In this document: one piece after another, positions 8,665 through 17,523 of the stretch
Layout of the letters: each line of letters begins with the position of its first letter
Position numbering within the stretch: position 1 is the first letter of the stretch
NCBI RefSeq assembly: GCF_018100925.1
Contig: NZ_JAGJEH010000014.1
Coordinates: 80,668 to 144,667, forward strand
Reading direction: 5' to 3'
DNA length: 64,000 bases
From: Pseudoalteromonas luteoviolacea
Lineage (GTDB): Bacteria > Pseudomonadota > Gammaproteobacteria > Enterobacterales > Alteromonadaceae
The notes under the pieces: generated by a model
What the model saw: only the letters and a program-made list of their open reading frames with translations
Told to the model about the DNA's origin: nothing
The model's database searches: none
Made by a program: the position numbers and the translations under genes

Positions 8665-9669
8665 ATGACAAAACCAGTAGTATTAAGTGGCATTCAGCCA
8701 ACCGGTGGTATGACAATAGGCAATTACGTAGGTGCCATAAACCAGTGGCTTAAGCTACAAGAGGATCACGATTGTTTCTTTATGTTAGTTGATCTTCACG
8801 CGATTACAGTGCGCCAAGACCCAGCAGCTTTGCGCGAGCGCGTATTAGATGGTATTGCTATGTACACTGCATGTGGTATCGACCCAGAGAAATCTGCATT
8901 ATTTGTACAATCTCAAGTGCCTGAGCATGCACAGTTAGGCTGGGTACTAAACTGTTATGCACAAATGGGTGAATTGAATCGCATGACCCAGTTCAAAGAC
9001 AAGTCGTCGAAGCATGCGAACAATGTCAACGTAGGTTTATTTTCATATCCAGTGTTACAAGCTGCCGATATTTTATTATATCAAGCAGATCAAGTACCGG
9101 TAGGTGAAGATCAGAAGCAACACTTAGAGCTTACTCGTGACATTGCGACGCGTTTCAACAATATTTATGGTGATGTATTTAAGGTACCAGAGCCTTATAT
9201 TCCAGAGCTAGGCGCGCGTGTTATGAGCTTGCAAGATCCGTTGAAAAAGATGTCAAAGTCTGATGACAATCCCAATGCGTTTGTCTTGCTATTAGATGAA
9301 CCAAAAAAGATTGAGAAAAAGCTCAAAAAAGCTGTGACGGACTCGGACGAACAGGCGCGTATTTATTTTGACCGTCAGGAGAAACCCGGTGTATCTAACC
9401 TGCTCACTTTACTATCGGTTGCAACAGGCCGTTCAGTAGAAGCACTTGTGCCAGAATATGAAGATAAAATGTATGGCCATTTGAAAAAGGATACGGCTGC
9501 TGCTGTGGTTGAAATGCTAACGCCAATCCAAGCGCGTTTTAAAGAAATTAGATCTGATCAGGCGCTACTTGAAAATATTATGCGCAGTGGTGCAGAAAAA
9601 GCAGGTGAGCGTGCTGAAAAAACACTGAAATCGGTTTATGACGCTTTAGGGTTTATTCCTCGTCCATAG
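8665..9669 (+). CDS. trpS: Tryptophanyl-tRNA synthetase TrpS
   Basis: TrpS charges tRNA-Trp with tryptophan. It is a class I synthetase of 334 residues with the HIGH-equivalent in PTGGMTIGNY (residues 12-21) and an intact KMSKS loop near residues 195-200 (KKMSKSDDN). A ribosome site (AAAGGAA) precedes the ATG. It ends the rpe-gph-trpS operon, and a strong intrinsic terminator follows within 25 bp. Confidence 0.97.
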   Translation: MTKPVVLSGIQPTGGMTIGNYVGAINQWLKLQEDHDCFFMLVDLHAITVRQDPAALRERVLDGIAMYTACGIDPEKSALFVQSQVPEHAQLGWVLNCYAQMGELNRMTQFKDKSSKHANNVNVGLFSYPVLQAADILLYQADQVPVGEDQKQHLELTRDIATRFNNIYGDVFKVPEPYIPELGARVMSLQDPLKKMSKSDDNPNAFVLLLDEPKKIEKKLKKAVTDSDEQARIYFDRQEKPGVSNLLTLLSVATGRSVEALVPEYEDKMYGHLKKDTAAAVVEMLTPIQARFKEIRSDQALLENIMRSGAEKAGERAEKTLKSVYDALGFIPRP

Positions 9670-9687
9670 CCTACTGAGTGTAAATAA

Positions 9688-9722
9688 CAAAAAAGCCACC
9701 GTGTGCACACGGTGGCTTTTTT
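9688..9722. terminator. Bidirectional intrinsic terminator between trpS and the precursor peptide gene
   Basis: A long GC-rich stem (AGCCACCGTG / CACGGTGGCT) is flanked by A and T runs, so it can end trpS on the plus strand and the small peptide gene on the minus strand. Confidence 0.9.
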
Positions 9723-9737
9723 ACTTTTAAAGGGAGT

Positions 9738-9935
9738 CTAGCGTGTAACGCAGTAGATCCCCTGATTAGTCTTACAAGCATCGCCAGTCGGGCAAGTTCT
9801 CTGTCTAACTGTAGTGGTTGCAGGTGTTGGCCATGATCCCGTACCGCCTGCTACATGGGGCGTATTTTCATTAGGTAGTAATTGTTTATCTTGTGACAGG
9901 GTTTTTAGGTGCTTTTTATTTATTTGCATTTTCAT
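9738..9935 (-). CDS. Small GG-leader peptide, possible RiPP (lanthipeptide-like) precursor
   Basis: This 65-residue peptide reads like a ribosomal natural-product precursor. A basic leader (KMQINKKHLKTLSQDK) runs to a double-glycine motif HVAGG at about residues 28-32. A 34-residue core follows that has nine Thr, one Ser and three Cys. The leader layout matches the second small peptide at 42975-43127, which also ends VAGG. Two ATGs are adjacent; the second (9935) has the better spacing from AAGGAG. No LanB/LanC, LanM, radical SAM, YcaO or C39 transporter gene is in the window, so it is an orphan here. Product and modification are inferred, not shown. Confidence 0.6.
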   Translation of the reverse strand: MKMQINKKHLKTLSQDKQLLPNENTPHVAGGTGSWPTPATTTVRQRTCPTGDACKTNQGIYCVTR

Positions 9936-10071
9936 CATTATCTCCTTTTAAAAATCTGCATTTACGAGCCAATAGGCTGTTTAAAATTAAACCACTTGTA
10001 AAGTGAGATAAATTCAAATACGCAAAAGGAATTCTAAAGGTGGCAGGTACGAGAGATATGGTGAAAAATGG

Positions 10072-10102
10072 AAAAAAGGGTGGCGACCATGTCACCACAC
10101 CT
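10072..10102 (-). terminator. Terminator of the dapA-like operon
   Basis: Read on the minus strand, a GC-rich stem (about GGTGTGGTGAC with GTCGCCACC) around an ATG loop is followed by six T residues. It lies 40 bp after the stop of the deacylase gene. Confidence 0.8.
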
Positions 10103-10143
10103 TAGCAAGTAAGTCTCAGACCTACCTACTCTCACGCAATTTT

Positions 10144-11256
10144 TTATAGTTCAAAGTAATTAGTAAATAACTTATACAATTCGGTACCTTGGTTTACGCT
10201 TGCTGAAGCAAAGTGCAATATAGCGATGGCATCATGATCAAACGTAATCGGGTTTAAAGCTTCACCTTGCGCATACTTGTCCATGCGCAAAATATTGACG
10301 AGTGTCTCGCCGGCTTTAATATGCGCACCAAGCGCTGCTTGGTATTCCACCATACCGCCTATCGGGGCGTAAAAAGCTACGTAGTCTTGCAAATAGCAGG
10401 CGTATCGCTGTATTGGTTTAGGTTGGTATGTGCTATCTAGGATCACTTCTTTATGAGTCAGGTAGCTCAGAAGACTATCAGCATCTTGTTGTGCTTCGCT
10501 CAGGTCAATGTGCTCCTGAGATCCAAGCTCTACAGTAAATGCTTCATTTGTCGTTGTAATCTCTCTACCCAGTGCGCTGAACGCTTCACTGAGTTGCCAC
10601 CAAGGGCAAAAACAAGCTTCGTCCATCGCACCATCAAATTCATTAGGTATCAGTAGGGTGTGAGGGATGTCAAAGTATTTGGCGCTCGCTTGTGCATATT
10701 CTGGACAGTACAAATGTTTTGAAGAGATTGGCCCCGTATGTAAATCAAGGACTAAGTCAGCCTCATGAGCAAGGCGCTGAAGATTAACCGCAATGCGCTT
10801 GCCAGTTTTGAGCTGGTGCAACGGTTGGGCAAGTATCTCATCTGTTTTACTAATTAATAGCTGTTTAAATTCACTGCGGATCACCTGCTCTGAAGCATCA
10901 ACGTACTTTGCAGCAAAGTCGGCGACCAGATGAGTATGATCATGATATAGGCGATTCCAATTCTCTCCCGTGATGGGGTCGAAGCGGCCCAGTGTAAACT
11001 CTCCTGACTTTTGATTACAGCCAATCGGATTTGCATAGGGGACCAAGGTAATTGAACCATTAAGCTGAACTGTTTTTAGTTTTTCTAGTAAGGCATAAAT
11101 CACGGCATTGCCCTGTACTTCGGCGCCATGCATATTTGCTTGAATGTAGACTTTGGGCCCTTTGTTTCGATCACCAACAGTAAACACAGGAATAGACAAA
11201 GCTTGGCCATTCGCCAGCTCTGCTACTTGAATGGATGTTTGGGCTATCTGATTCAT
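10144..11256 (-). CDS. AstE/AspA-type zinc deacylase (succinylglutamate desuccinylase/aspartoacylase family)
   Basis: The 370-residue protein belongs to the M14-like AstE/AspA zinc family, which cleaves N-acyl groups (succinyl, acetyl) from amino acids. Visible metal and catalytic elements are the HGAE motif (about residues 44-47), the DLHTG motif (about 171-175) and a late Glu in FTVELGS. A C-terminal beta domain resembles the biotinyl-like tail of AspA proteins. It is the last gene of the lysine-riboswitch operon, 2 bp after the PLP decarboxylase. Context suggests that it removes the succinyl group that DapD adds, replacing DapE. That is inference; the substrate could be another N-acyl amino acid. 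Confidence 0.75.
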   Translation of the reverse strand: MNQIAQTSIQVAELANGQALSIPVFTVGDRNKGPKVYIQANMHGAEVQGNAVIYALLEKLKTVQLNGSITLVPYANPIGCNQKSGEFTLGRFDPITGENWNRLYHDHTHLVADFAAKYVDASEQVIRSEFKQLLISKTDEILAQPLHQLKTGKRIAVNLQRLAHEADLVLDLHTGPISSKHLYCPEYAQASAKYFDIPHTLLIPNEFDGAMDEACFCPWWQLSEAFSALGREITTTNEAFTVELGSQEHIDLSEAQQDADSLLSYLTHKEVILDSTYQPKPIQRYACYLQDYVAFYAPIGGMVEYQAALGAHIKAGETLVNILRMDKYAQGEALNPITFDHDAIAILHFASASVNQGTELYKLFTNYFEL

Positions 11257-11258
11257 TG

Positions 11259-12464
11259 TTACCTCAAATAATTCTGTGGTGTCAGTGGTGGTCTAACACA
11301 GCGGGTTTGGCCGGACTGGTAGGTGTACTCGCTTGGCAATGTATGGCAGAGAAAGTAGGGCATGCTTTCAGTGAAACCATAGGCACCACATTGACTAAAT
11401 ACAATCCAGTCTTGCTCGGTTATATCGCCTGGTAGTGTGTGCTCTCCCAAGTGATCTAAGGCTGTGCATAGCGGACCGTGCAGGGTAAACGTCTTTGGCG
11501 TAGATGTACTGTCACGTAACAGTTCGGCAGGAAATGCCTGTGTGGTTACTGCTGGTCGTAAAATATGATTTATACCGCCCGCTAATATCAACTGATTGCT
11601 ACTGTAGTTGCGCTTTTGTTCCACGACAGGATTAACGTAATAGCCGCATTCACCCACGGCATATCTACCTAATTCCATCCATAATTCATCAACATTAGCT
11701 TGTTTCTTAATGTTTTCTAAGCTGTCTAAAATTGCACTCCAATCAATCGCTGATTGAGATGCGGCGTATGGAATCCCTAAGCCTCCACCTAAATCTAAAA
11801 CACGCAAATTAATATCTAGCTGTTCGGCTAATGTGACGAGGGGGTCAATCATTTGCTGCCAGAGGGAAGCTAATTTCTCTGCGTCTAACATATTACCCCA
11901 CTGGAAGATATGCAGACCGACAAAATCCAAATGATCATATTCACTGATAGATAGAGATGACCACTCCTGTGTTCCTAAACCAAATGGCGTTAAGCTATCT
12001 CCGCCTAATGGATTTTTTTCATTATCAGGCCAGCGCAACTGAATGCGTAGCAAGATACGTAATTGGATTTTATGACGCTTGGCTGCATCTTGCAGCCAAG
12101 CAACCTGATTGAGGCTTTCCGCTACAAAGGTGGTTACACCTAAGCTTAAGAATTCTTCAATTTGGCGTTTGGACTTAGCTGGTCCTGTATTGAGTACGCG
12201 GTTAGCATTGATACCTTGCGCTAAAACCTGTTGCAATTCACCACTACTGGCAACGTCAAAATCAAACCCTGCTTGATCTAATGTTTGAATGATACTAGAC
12301 AATGGGTTTGCTTTGACTGCGTACCAAAGTTTCACAACGGTTTGTTCAGTTAATTGTGTTAAGTGAGCGTGCAACGCATCTAAGTCGTAAAAATAGAACG
12401 GTTCGTGCTGGTTCTGTACCAGATCAGAAATCGCTGTTTTTACTGGCGTACTCAAAGCTGGCAT
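11259..12464 (-). CDS. Fold type III PLP-dependent decarboxylase (LysA-like)
   Basis: This 401-residue alanine-racemase-fold decarboxylase has the PLP lysine in WYAVKANP (about residue 49), the glycine-rich phosphate site LDLGGGLGIP, and ELGRYAVGECG. The C-terminal active-site loop is GPLCTALDHLG, whereas canonical diaminopimelate decarboxylase has a CESGD-type motif. It therefore looks closer to the carboxynorspermidine/exosortase-associated side of the family than to housekeeping LysA. It shares one base with the dapD-like stop and sits under the lysine riboswitch. Substrate is uncertain: diaminopimelate, an N-acylated form, or a related diamino acid. Confidence 0.75.
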   Translation of the reverse strand: MPALSTPVKTAISDLVQNQHEPFYFYDLDALHAHLTQLTEQTVVKLWYAVKANPLSSIIQTLDQAGFDFDVASSGELQQVLAQGINANRVLNTGPAKSKRQIEEFLSLGVTTFVAESLNQVAWLQDAAKRHKIQLRILLRIQLRWPDNEKNPLGGDSLTPFGLGTQEWSSLSISEYDHLDFVGLHIFQWGNMLDAEKLASLWQQMIDPLVTLAEQLDINLRVLDLGGGLGIPYAASQSAIDWSAILDSLENIKKQANVDELWMELGRYAVGECGYYVNPVVEQKRNYSSNQLILAGGINHILRPAVTTQAFPAELLRDSTSTPKTFTLHGPLCTALDHLGEHTLPGDITEQDWIVFSQCGAYGFTESMPYFLCHTLPSEYTYQSGQTRCVRPPLTPQNYLR

Positions 12465-13204
12465 TAGCGAAGCACCTCTTCTAACTCAAGGGCTGCGTCA
12501 CTTTGCTCATCGCGGTATTTGACGATAAGAGCACAGGATAAGCTCAAACCCTGCTGTTGCGCCCATTCACCATTCGCAGGACGAGAGCCAGGGATCACAA
12601 TGGCATTTTCAGGGATTGCTTCGCCTTTTTCCAACACCCTTTCGTTAACACAGTCGTACACAGGAATACTTGCCGAGAGGCGAACTCCTGGCGCTAATAC
12701 AGCACCTTTTTTCACAACAACGCCTTCAACCAAAACGCAACCAGCGCCAATGAAAGCATCGTCTTCTACAACCACTGGGCTTGCCCCGACAGGCTCTAAT
12801 ACTCCGCCTACCTGTACGGCCGCGCTGAGATGTACATTTTTACCAATTTGTGCACACGAGCCAACCAACGCATGGCTATCTACCATAGTACCTTCATCGA
12901 TATACGCACCGATATTAACGTAAGCTGGTGGCATAATTATTGTGCCTGAAGCGACGTATGCACCGCGTCGAACACTGCTTCCACCTGGGACCATTCTCAC
13001 ACCGGCTTCAGCTGCGAATCCTTGAGGTGCTAAGTTATCTTTGTCGACAAAGCCGCCTGGATATTCTGTATTTGTGCCGTTTCTGAAGGCTTCTAAGATA
13101 CCTTCTTTGACCTCGACATTGGCATGCCAGTTGCCTTGTTCGTCCTGTGTCGCTGCACGAACAGTGCCATTTTCTAGGTTGTTTAATAGGGTTAACCAGC
13201 TCAT
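12464..13204 (-). CDS. dapD: Tetrahydrodipicolinate N-succinyltransferase-like protein (DapD-like)
   Basis: The left-handed beta-helix acyltransferase core is clear, with hexapeptide repeats through VNIGAYIDEGTMVDSHA, GSCAQIGKNVHLS and GGVLEPV, all DapD hallmarks. DapD succinylates tetrahydrodipicolinate in lysine/DAP synthesis. At 246 residues it is shorter than the usual 274, with a reduced N-terminal helical domain. The start was placed at the ATG at 13204 (MSWLTLL), which has an AAGGAAG site 7 bp upstream; a longer frame reading has no such site. It follows the dapA-like gene by 10 bp. It may be a paralogue of a housekeeping dapD outside the window. Confidence 0.82.
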   Translation of the reverse strand: MSWLTLLNNLENGTVRAATQDEQGNWHANVEVKEGILEAFRNGTNTEYPGGFVDKDNLAPQGFAAEAGVRMVPGGSSVRRGAYVASGTIIMPPAYVNIGAYIDEGTMVDSHALVGSCAQIGKNVHLSAAVQVGGVLEPVGASPVVVEDDAFIGAGCVLVEGVVVKKGAVLAPGVRLSASIPVYDCVNERVLEKGEAIPENAIVIPGSRPANGEWAQQQGLSLSCALIVKYRDEQSDAALELEEVLR

Positions 13205-13214
13205 GTATACTTCC

Positions 13215-14099
13215 TTAACTCCAAGATAAAATAGTTGAATTTGCGGTTTTGATAAACGTTGTATCACTGAGCTCCAAGTGGGTCAGTGGTGGGCGAAGAC
13301 GCGGCGAAGCCAGCTGTCCTTGCAAGTGCATTAAGACCTTGACGGGGATCGGGTTGGCTACGCTAAATAAGCTGTTTACCGCGTCTGTCCAAGTGGTAAA
13401 TAAATTTGGAAACGTGCCAGCAAGCGAGCGCTTTACAAACTCGGCTGTTTGCTGAGGCCAAGCATTGGCAGCAACAGAGACAAGGCCGGCCGCTCCCGCT
13501 TGTGCAAAGTACGGCATCAATCCATCGTCTCCACTATAAATAGCGAGATCAGGTGATGCTTTACGGAAAGATTCAAAGGTAGCAATATCACCACTGGCTT
13601 CTTTGAGCGCCCATAGTTTGGGGTGGGAAGCAAGATTTTCAATAACATTTGGACTTATTGAAACAGCGCTGCGTCCAGGAACGTTGTACAACATACATGG
13701 GCGATCACTGGCATCCAATAGTGTTTTAAACCAGTGTGTCAGACCCACGTTACCTGGCTTCGCGTAGAGCGGTGAGCCAACCAAAAAGGCATCGATCGGT
13801 TGGGTGTTGCAAAATTCAACCCAGTCGAGTTGTAACGCAAGATCATGGCCGCCAATAGCAACCATCAATGGGACCGTTGGCGACAGTTCACAAACATAAC
13901 GCACTATGTCGCGCTGCTCTTGCTGTGAAAGTGCAAGCCCTTCACCGGTACTACCGAGTAAAAGTATGCCATTACCAGCTTGTTGTTGTGCAAGTACTAG
14001 CTGCGCTAACGTTTGAAAATCAACGTGGTTGTTATCGTCGAACGGCGTAACAAGCGCTGTCCATAACGGGTAGTCAGATAAGTTGTATTTAGATTTCAT
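13215..14099 (-). CDS. dapA: 4-hydroxy-tetrahydrodipicolinate synthase-like protein (DapA-like)
   Basis: DapA condenses pyruvate with aspartate semialdehyde. This 294-residue TIM-barrel aldolase has the substrate motif GSTGEG (in place of the usual GTTGE), YNVPGRS with the catalytic Tyr and Arg, and the Schiff-base lysine in ALKEASGD. The start was placed at the ATG at 14099; extending to a TTG at 14144 lacks a ribosome site. It is the first gene of a four-gene reverse operon directly behind a lysine riboswitch, which fits a lysine-pathway role. Related aldolases (N-acetylneuraminate lyase group) are less likely in this context. Confidence 0.85.
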   Translation of the reverse strand: MKSKYNLSDYPLWTALVTPFDDNNHVDFQTLAQLVLAQQQAGNGILLLGSTGEGLALSQQEQRDIVRYVCELSPTVPLMVAIGGHDLALQLDWVEFCNTQPIDAFLVGSPLYAKPGNVGLTHWFKTLLDASDRPCMLYNVPGRSAVSISPNVIENLASHPKLWALKEASGDIATFESFRKASPDLAIYSGDDGLMPYFAQAGAAGLVSVAANAWPQQTAEFVKRSLAGTFPNLFTTWTDAVNSLFSVANPIPVKVLMHLQGQLASPRLRPPLTHLELSDTTFIKTANSTILSWS

Positions 14100-14193
14100 C
14101 TCTACCGAACTTAAATGCAGCTCGGAAGGTGACTTGAAGTGCAAATCCAGCTTCCGAACAATTAAAATTCGAAGAGCAATGGACTTAAAACAG

Positions 14194-14212
14194 CATAAGG
14201 CATGGCCTTATC
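14194..14212 (-). terminator. Expression-platform hairpin of the lysine riboswitch
   Basis: On the minus strand a perfect ATAAGGC/GCCTTAT hairpin around CAT lies 8 nt after the aptamer. It is followed by GCTG and a short T run. It could act as a conditional terminator, although the U tract is weak. Confidence 0.45.
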
Positions 14213-14219
14213 TTTCTAA

Positions 14220-14392
14220 GACCAGAAGCTCTCCACCAAATATGTTGGTGACAGTCGCTGGGATTCAGCCCATGCGCCCGAAAAAATCAATTAGCAAAGA
14301 TGATTTCTTCTCGGCGTTAATTCCCCTCACTAAATGTCATCGGAGTTTGCTCTCCTCAATTTAGCTACCTGAATAACGCACCTCTTCCAGCC
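14220..14392 (-). promoter_or_regulatory. Lysine riboswitch (L box)
   Basis: Read on the minus strand, the lysine aptamer's conserved blocks appear in order: GGAAGAGGTGCG, then TTGAGGAGAGC, GAGGGGAATTAACGCCGAG, GGGCTGAATCCC, GACTGTCACC, and the closing GGTGGAGAGCTTCTGG. P1 pairs 14384-14392 with 14220-14228. These blocks match the known E. coli lysC element block for block. It precedes the dapA-like operon by about 120 nt, so lysine should repress the operon by termination or by hiding the start. Confidence 0.93.
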
Positions 14393-14566
14393 CTCAAAAT
14401 AGCCATTACAGCTACTTTGCGATAATAGGGTCAGACGGGATTGAAACATTTTGGCCGTCTAGGTGTCAAGCTCCAATCTGTAAAAGACTGAAATTAAGCT
14501 ACACTTCTGTTTGTATGCAGCTCAATTTTATCTCTATTATTTTGCACCAAACACGGAGGCAGCCGG

Positions 14567-16321
14567 TTGCTTAAGATATTGAAAACATTTCGCTTCAGGT
14601 ACATTTTAGCGATTTCTATTATGGTCATTGTCATCACAACAGCGATGGCAACTATGCAGATACTATTATCTCAACAAGCTGCCAGTACGTACGTGATCAA
14701 TACGGCAGGGATGCAGAGAATGCTGTCGCAAAAAGCGGCGTTATTATTAGGTGCTGAGTACATACGCGAGCATCCAGGTACGTTTGATGAACAGCAAATG
14801 CTGCGTGATGCATTAGATAAAATGGCTGAAAACCAAGCTTTTTTATTAGCAAAGTCGGGTGGGCGCTATGCTCACTTATCTTCTGATCTACAACAGTTTT
14901 ATTTTCAACCTCCGGTTGCTTTGGCAACTCGGGTTGAAGAGTACATTGATTTAGTCAAAACTGCGCACAGCCTTGCCCTTGTCGGCAATTTGAAAGTAGA
15001 AAAGTTGATCCAAGTTCAATCCCGAGCTAACGAACTTTTAATTGCTCTAGATCAGGCGGTTACGCTACATGAGTTAGTAGCTACTAACAAAGTAAAGAAG
15101 CTGCAAAATGTTGAGCTATTCATTTGGCTTTTTGGGCTCATGATCCTCATTATCGAAGCGCGTTGGATTTTCTATCCGATGGAAAAAAGCATTCAGAAGA
15201 AAATTACACGGCTTCAGACACTACGCATTGAAGCCAATCGTCTAAAGCGCAGTAAGAGTGAATTTTTGGCACGAGCAAGCCATGAGATGCGTACGCCGCT
15301 GCAAGCCGTTATGGGATATCTGGCACTGTTTAAAGAATCAGCTCAATCTGCTCACCTAGAGGTTGTCGAACACGCAGCAAAGCAGCTTAATATTCTGCTC
15401 TCAGCAATAGATGACTACAATGTGCTATCAGAGAATAAAGAAATTAAGTTAGACAATAAAACCGCTTGTCTGTTTGATACTTTATCTCACTCGTTAGCAA
15501 TTTATAAACCGCTTATGCAGCAGAAATCGTTAAGTTTTACAACGGACTTAGGGGCTGGTTTGTCACAAGTTGTCGAATGTGATCACAATCGTTTGGCTTG
15601 GTTGGTTGGGCAAATATTGGACAATGCCGTGAAGTACACTGAATACGGAGAAGTGAGGCTAGAAGCGGATTGTCACCAAAGGTGTGAAGAAGCCATCTTT
15701 CACTGCCTGATAACAGATACGGGACCGGGTATTAACCAAACCCAAGCCAAAATTGATGAAGAGGAAAATTATCAAGGAATGCAGTTGGGGCTTACTCGTG
15801 CGCAGCTCATTATCAATATGCTCGGTGGTGAAATGAGCTTTACGGATAATATACCAACCGGTACTCAGGTATTATTAGAGATCCCTGTGAAAGTGGCTAA
15901 ATCTGCTGCATTGACACCGTTTGAGTTGAGTAGAGAAAACCCGGCTCTGTTGGTGGAGGACAACTTACTAAATGCACGTGTTGTTGTGACATTATTAGAA
16001 AAGTTGGGCCTGTCAGTGATACATGTAGTAAACGGGCAAGAAGCGCTATCTGAGTTACAAAAGCAAGAGTTTAGTTTGGTATTGATGGATTTGAATATGC
16101 CTGTGATGGATGGTTTCACAGCAATAAAGATGATCCGTCATAACCTTGGATTAGAGTTGCCCATATTGGTACTTACCGCAAATACCACAGAGCAGGCTAT
16201 CAATAGAGTGTATGAATTAGGAGCGAACGCCCACTTATTTAAGCCCGTTGATTTAAAAACCTTACGAGAAAAAGTCGAACTGCTAATAACCCCCTCGGTC
16301 GTGAACGACTCACTGTCTTGA
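14567..16321 (+). CDS. Hybrid sensor histidine kinase with PilJ/NarX-type sensor and receiver domain
   Basis: This 584-residue membrane sensor has a first membrane helix (about residues 12-32). A periplasmic helical domain with the type IV pili methyl-accepting/NarX-like N-terminal motif (AGMQRMLSQKAALL, about 44-57) follows, then a second helix (about 183-203). The HisKA domain carries the phospho-accepting His in SHEMRTPLQ (about 239). The HATPase domain has an N box (DNAVKY) and a G1 box (DTGPG), and a receiver has its Asp in LMDLNMPVMDG (about 506). It begins at TTG with GGAGG 7 bp upstream. No cognate regulator is adjacent; the signal is unknown. Confidence 0.88.
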   Translation: MLKILKTFRFRYILAISIMVIVITTAMATMQILLSQQAASTYVINTAGMQRMLSQKAALLLGAEYIREHPGTFDEQQMLRDALDKMAENQAFLLAKSGGRYAHLSSDLQQFYFQPPVALATRVEEYIDLVKTAHSLALVGNLKVEKLIQVQSRANELLIALDQAVTLHELVATNKVKKLQNVELFIWLFGLMILIIEARWIFYPMEKSIQKKITRLQTLRIEANRLKRSKSEFLARASHEMRTPLQAVMGYLALFKESAQSAHLEVVEHAAKQLNILLSAIDDYNVLSENKEIKLDNKTACLFDTLSHSLAIYKPLMQQKSLSFTTDLGAGLSQVVECDHNRLAWLVGQILDNAVKYTEYGEVRLEADCHQRCEEAIFHCLITDTGPGINQTQAKIDEEENYQGMQLGLTRAQLIINMLGGEMSFTDNIPTGTQVLLEIPVKVAKSAALTPFELSRENPALLVEDNLLNARVVVTLLEKLGLSVIHVVNGQEALSELQKQEFSLVLMDLNMPVMDGFTAIKMIRHNLGLELPILVLTANTTEQAINRVYELGANAHLFKPVDLKTLREKVELLITPSVVNDSLS

Positions 16322-16380
16322 TTATTGGTTTTCAAGGAGGTTACAGTACATGGCGGCATGTTTTTGGTAGATTAAAGGGT

Positions 16381-16405
16381 TAGGTGTAAGGTATTCTTAC
16401 ACCTA
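16381..16405. terminator. Bidirectional hairpin between kinase and TraB gene
   Basis: A perfect 10-bp stem TAGGTGTAAG / CTTACACCTA with a 5-nt loop lies between two convergent genes. The flanking T tracts are short, so strength is uncertain. Confidence 0.7.
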
Positions 16406-16410
16406 TCAAT

Positions 16411-17325
16411 TTATATTCTCTTGACTATAAAGCCCTGTGCTTTTAGTAATTCAATCAAGCCATGTTGTTTGGGTAAGTGCAGTGCGCCTACAGCAATAAA
16501 ATGCGATGTTTTACTCATGTCGGGGAGCAGAGTACGGACCCAAGTATGGTTGCGCTCAATCACTAGTACTTGTTCAGCAAGTCGTGCATATTTGGAATCA
16601 TCAAAGCTCAGCTCGTAATACTTGCTCAATATAGCATCGTCGCCCGTTTTCCAGGCTTCTATCATATCTTTAATAAAGTCATCAGCTTCTCGCATTTGGG
16701 AGAGGGTTTGTGTCACCATCTCATCACTCATAATCGCGATCTGGCTGAACATTTCTAATTGTTGCTCAAATAGCTCTAGCTCTTTGATGTTTTTTTTATG
16801 TTTAATAGCGTGTGCAATAACTTGTTTATCTATGCCATACGTATCAGTTAATCCCGCCTTTTGATATTCAAGCTGCACAATTGTGAGGATGACAGCCCAC
16901 GCTGGCGTACTGTTGAATAGTGCGATATTGATCCCCCGCTTGGTAAAATAGGTTTCGAGTTGTTTATAAACTTTTTGGGATACGGCTTGTGGCAATGGAC
17001 GGCTATTGGAGTTGGCTATAAATGCGGCTGTTTTGTTCTGAATTTCAAATGGCGACAGTGCACTCATATTGAGTTCTACAACGGTATTTTCAGACTGCTC
17101 GATGGCACTTTTAACCTTGTCAGGCAAACCTTGCATACTGGGATCACCAACATGAACAGTACCGAATAAATAGGAAGTCACCCCATTTTTTTCTACGCTC
17201 CACAGTGCTGGAGCAGCTTGACTTAGTGTGCTAAAAAATAGCAACAAGCAAAATGACGAGACTAATTTAAAAAACGAAATGTGTTTCACTGCAGTGGTCC
17301 TTTTATGTCTTGGATTAAACATCAT
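16411..17325 (-). CDS. TraB/GumN family protein
   Basis: This protein of about 304 residues has a signal peptide after a short basic N-terminus (hydrophobic FFKLVSSFCLLLFFSTLSQA). It then carries TraB/GumN family motifs: LWSVEKNGVTSYLFGTVHVG near the mature N-terminus and a late FIAVGALHLPKQHGLI segment with the conserved GALHL. The family includes putative metalloproteases (TIKI-type), but its role in bacteria is not established. I placed the start at the double ATG at 17325; the open frame continues upstream without a signal or ribosome site. It is convergent with the histidine kinase and divergent from the ilv operon. Confidence 0.82.
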   Translation of the reverse strand: MMFNPRHKRTTAVKHISFFKLVSSFCLLLFFSTLSQAAPALWSVEKNGVTSYLFGTVHVGDPSMQGLPDKVKSAIEQSENTVVELNMSALSPFEIQNKTAAFIANSNSRPLPQAVSQKVYKQLETYFTKRGINIALFNSTPAWAVILTIVQLEYQKAGLTDTYGIDKQVIAHAIKHKKNIKELELFEQQLEMFSQIAIMSDEMVTQTLSQMREADDFIKDMIEAWKTGDDAILSKYYELSFDDSKYARLAEQVLVIERNHTWVRTLLPDMSKTSHFIAVGALHLPKQHGLIELLKAQGFIVKRI

Positions 17326-17523
17326 AATCAATTGAATAAGTAAATCACAAAAAATTAATACAGAAATCTGATATGCATAATTGTCTTCGATATATTGAGG
17401 TAGTTTACCCTTATGTAAGTTTGCCTCTGTTGTCTTGGATAAATACACTTAGAATGTGTTGTTTTTGGGTTTTTTATTTCTTTATTCGTATTTTTAAACA
17501 GTAAAATGGCATAGTTTTTATGG

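Noticed and set aside
10144..14144. Tabtoxin-type cluster
   Set aside because: dapA-, dapD- and lysA-like genes occur, but there is no beta-lactam synthetase or other tbl gene nearby, and a lysine riboswitch points to lysine metabolism.
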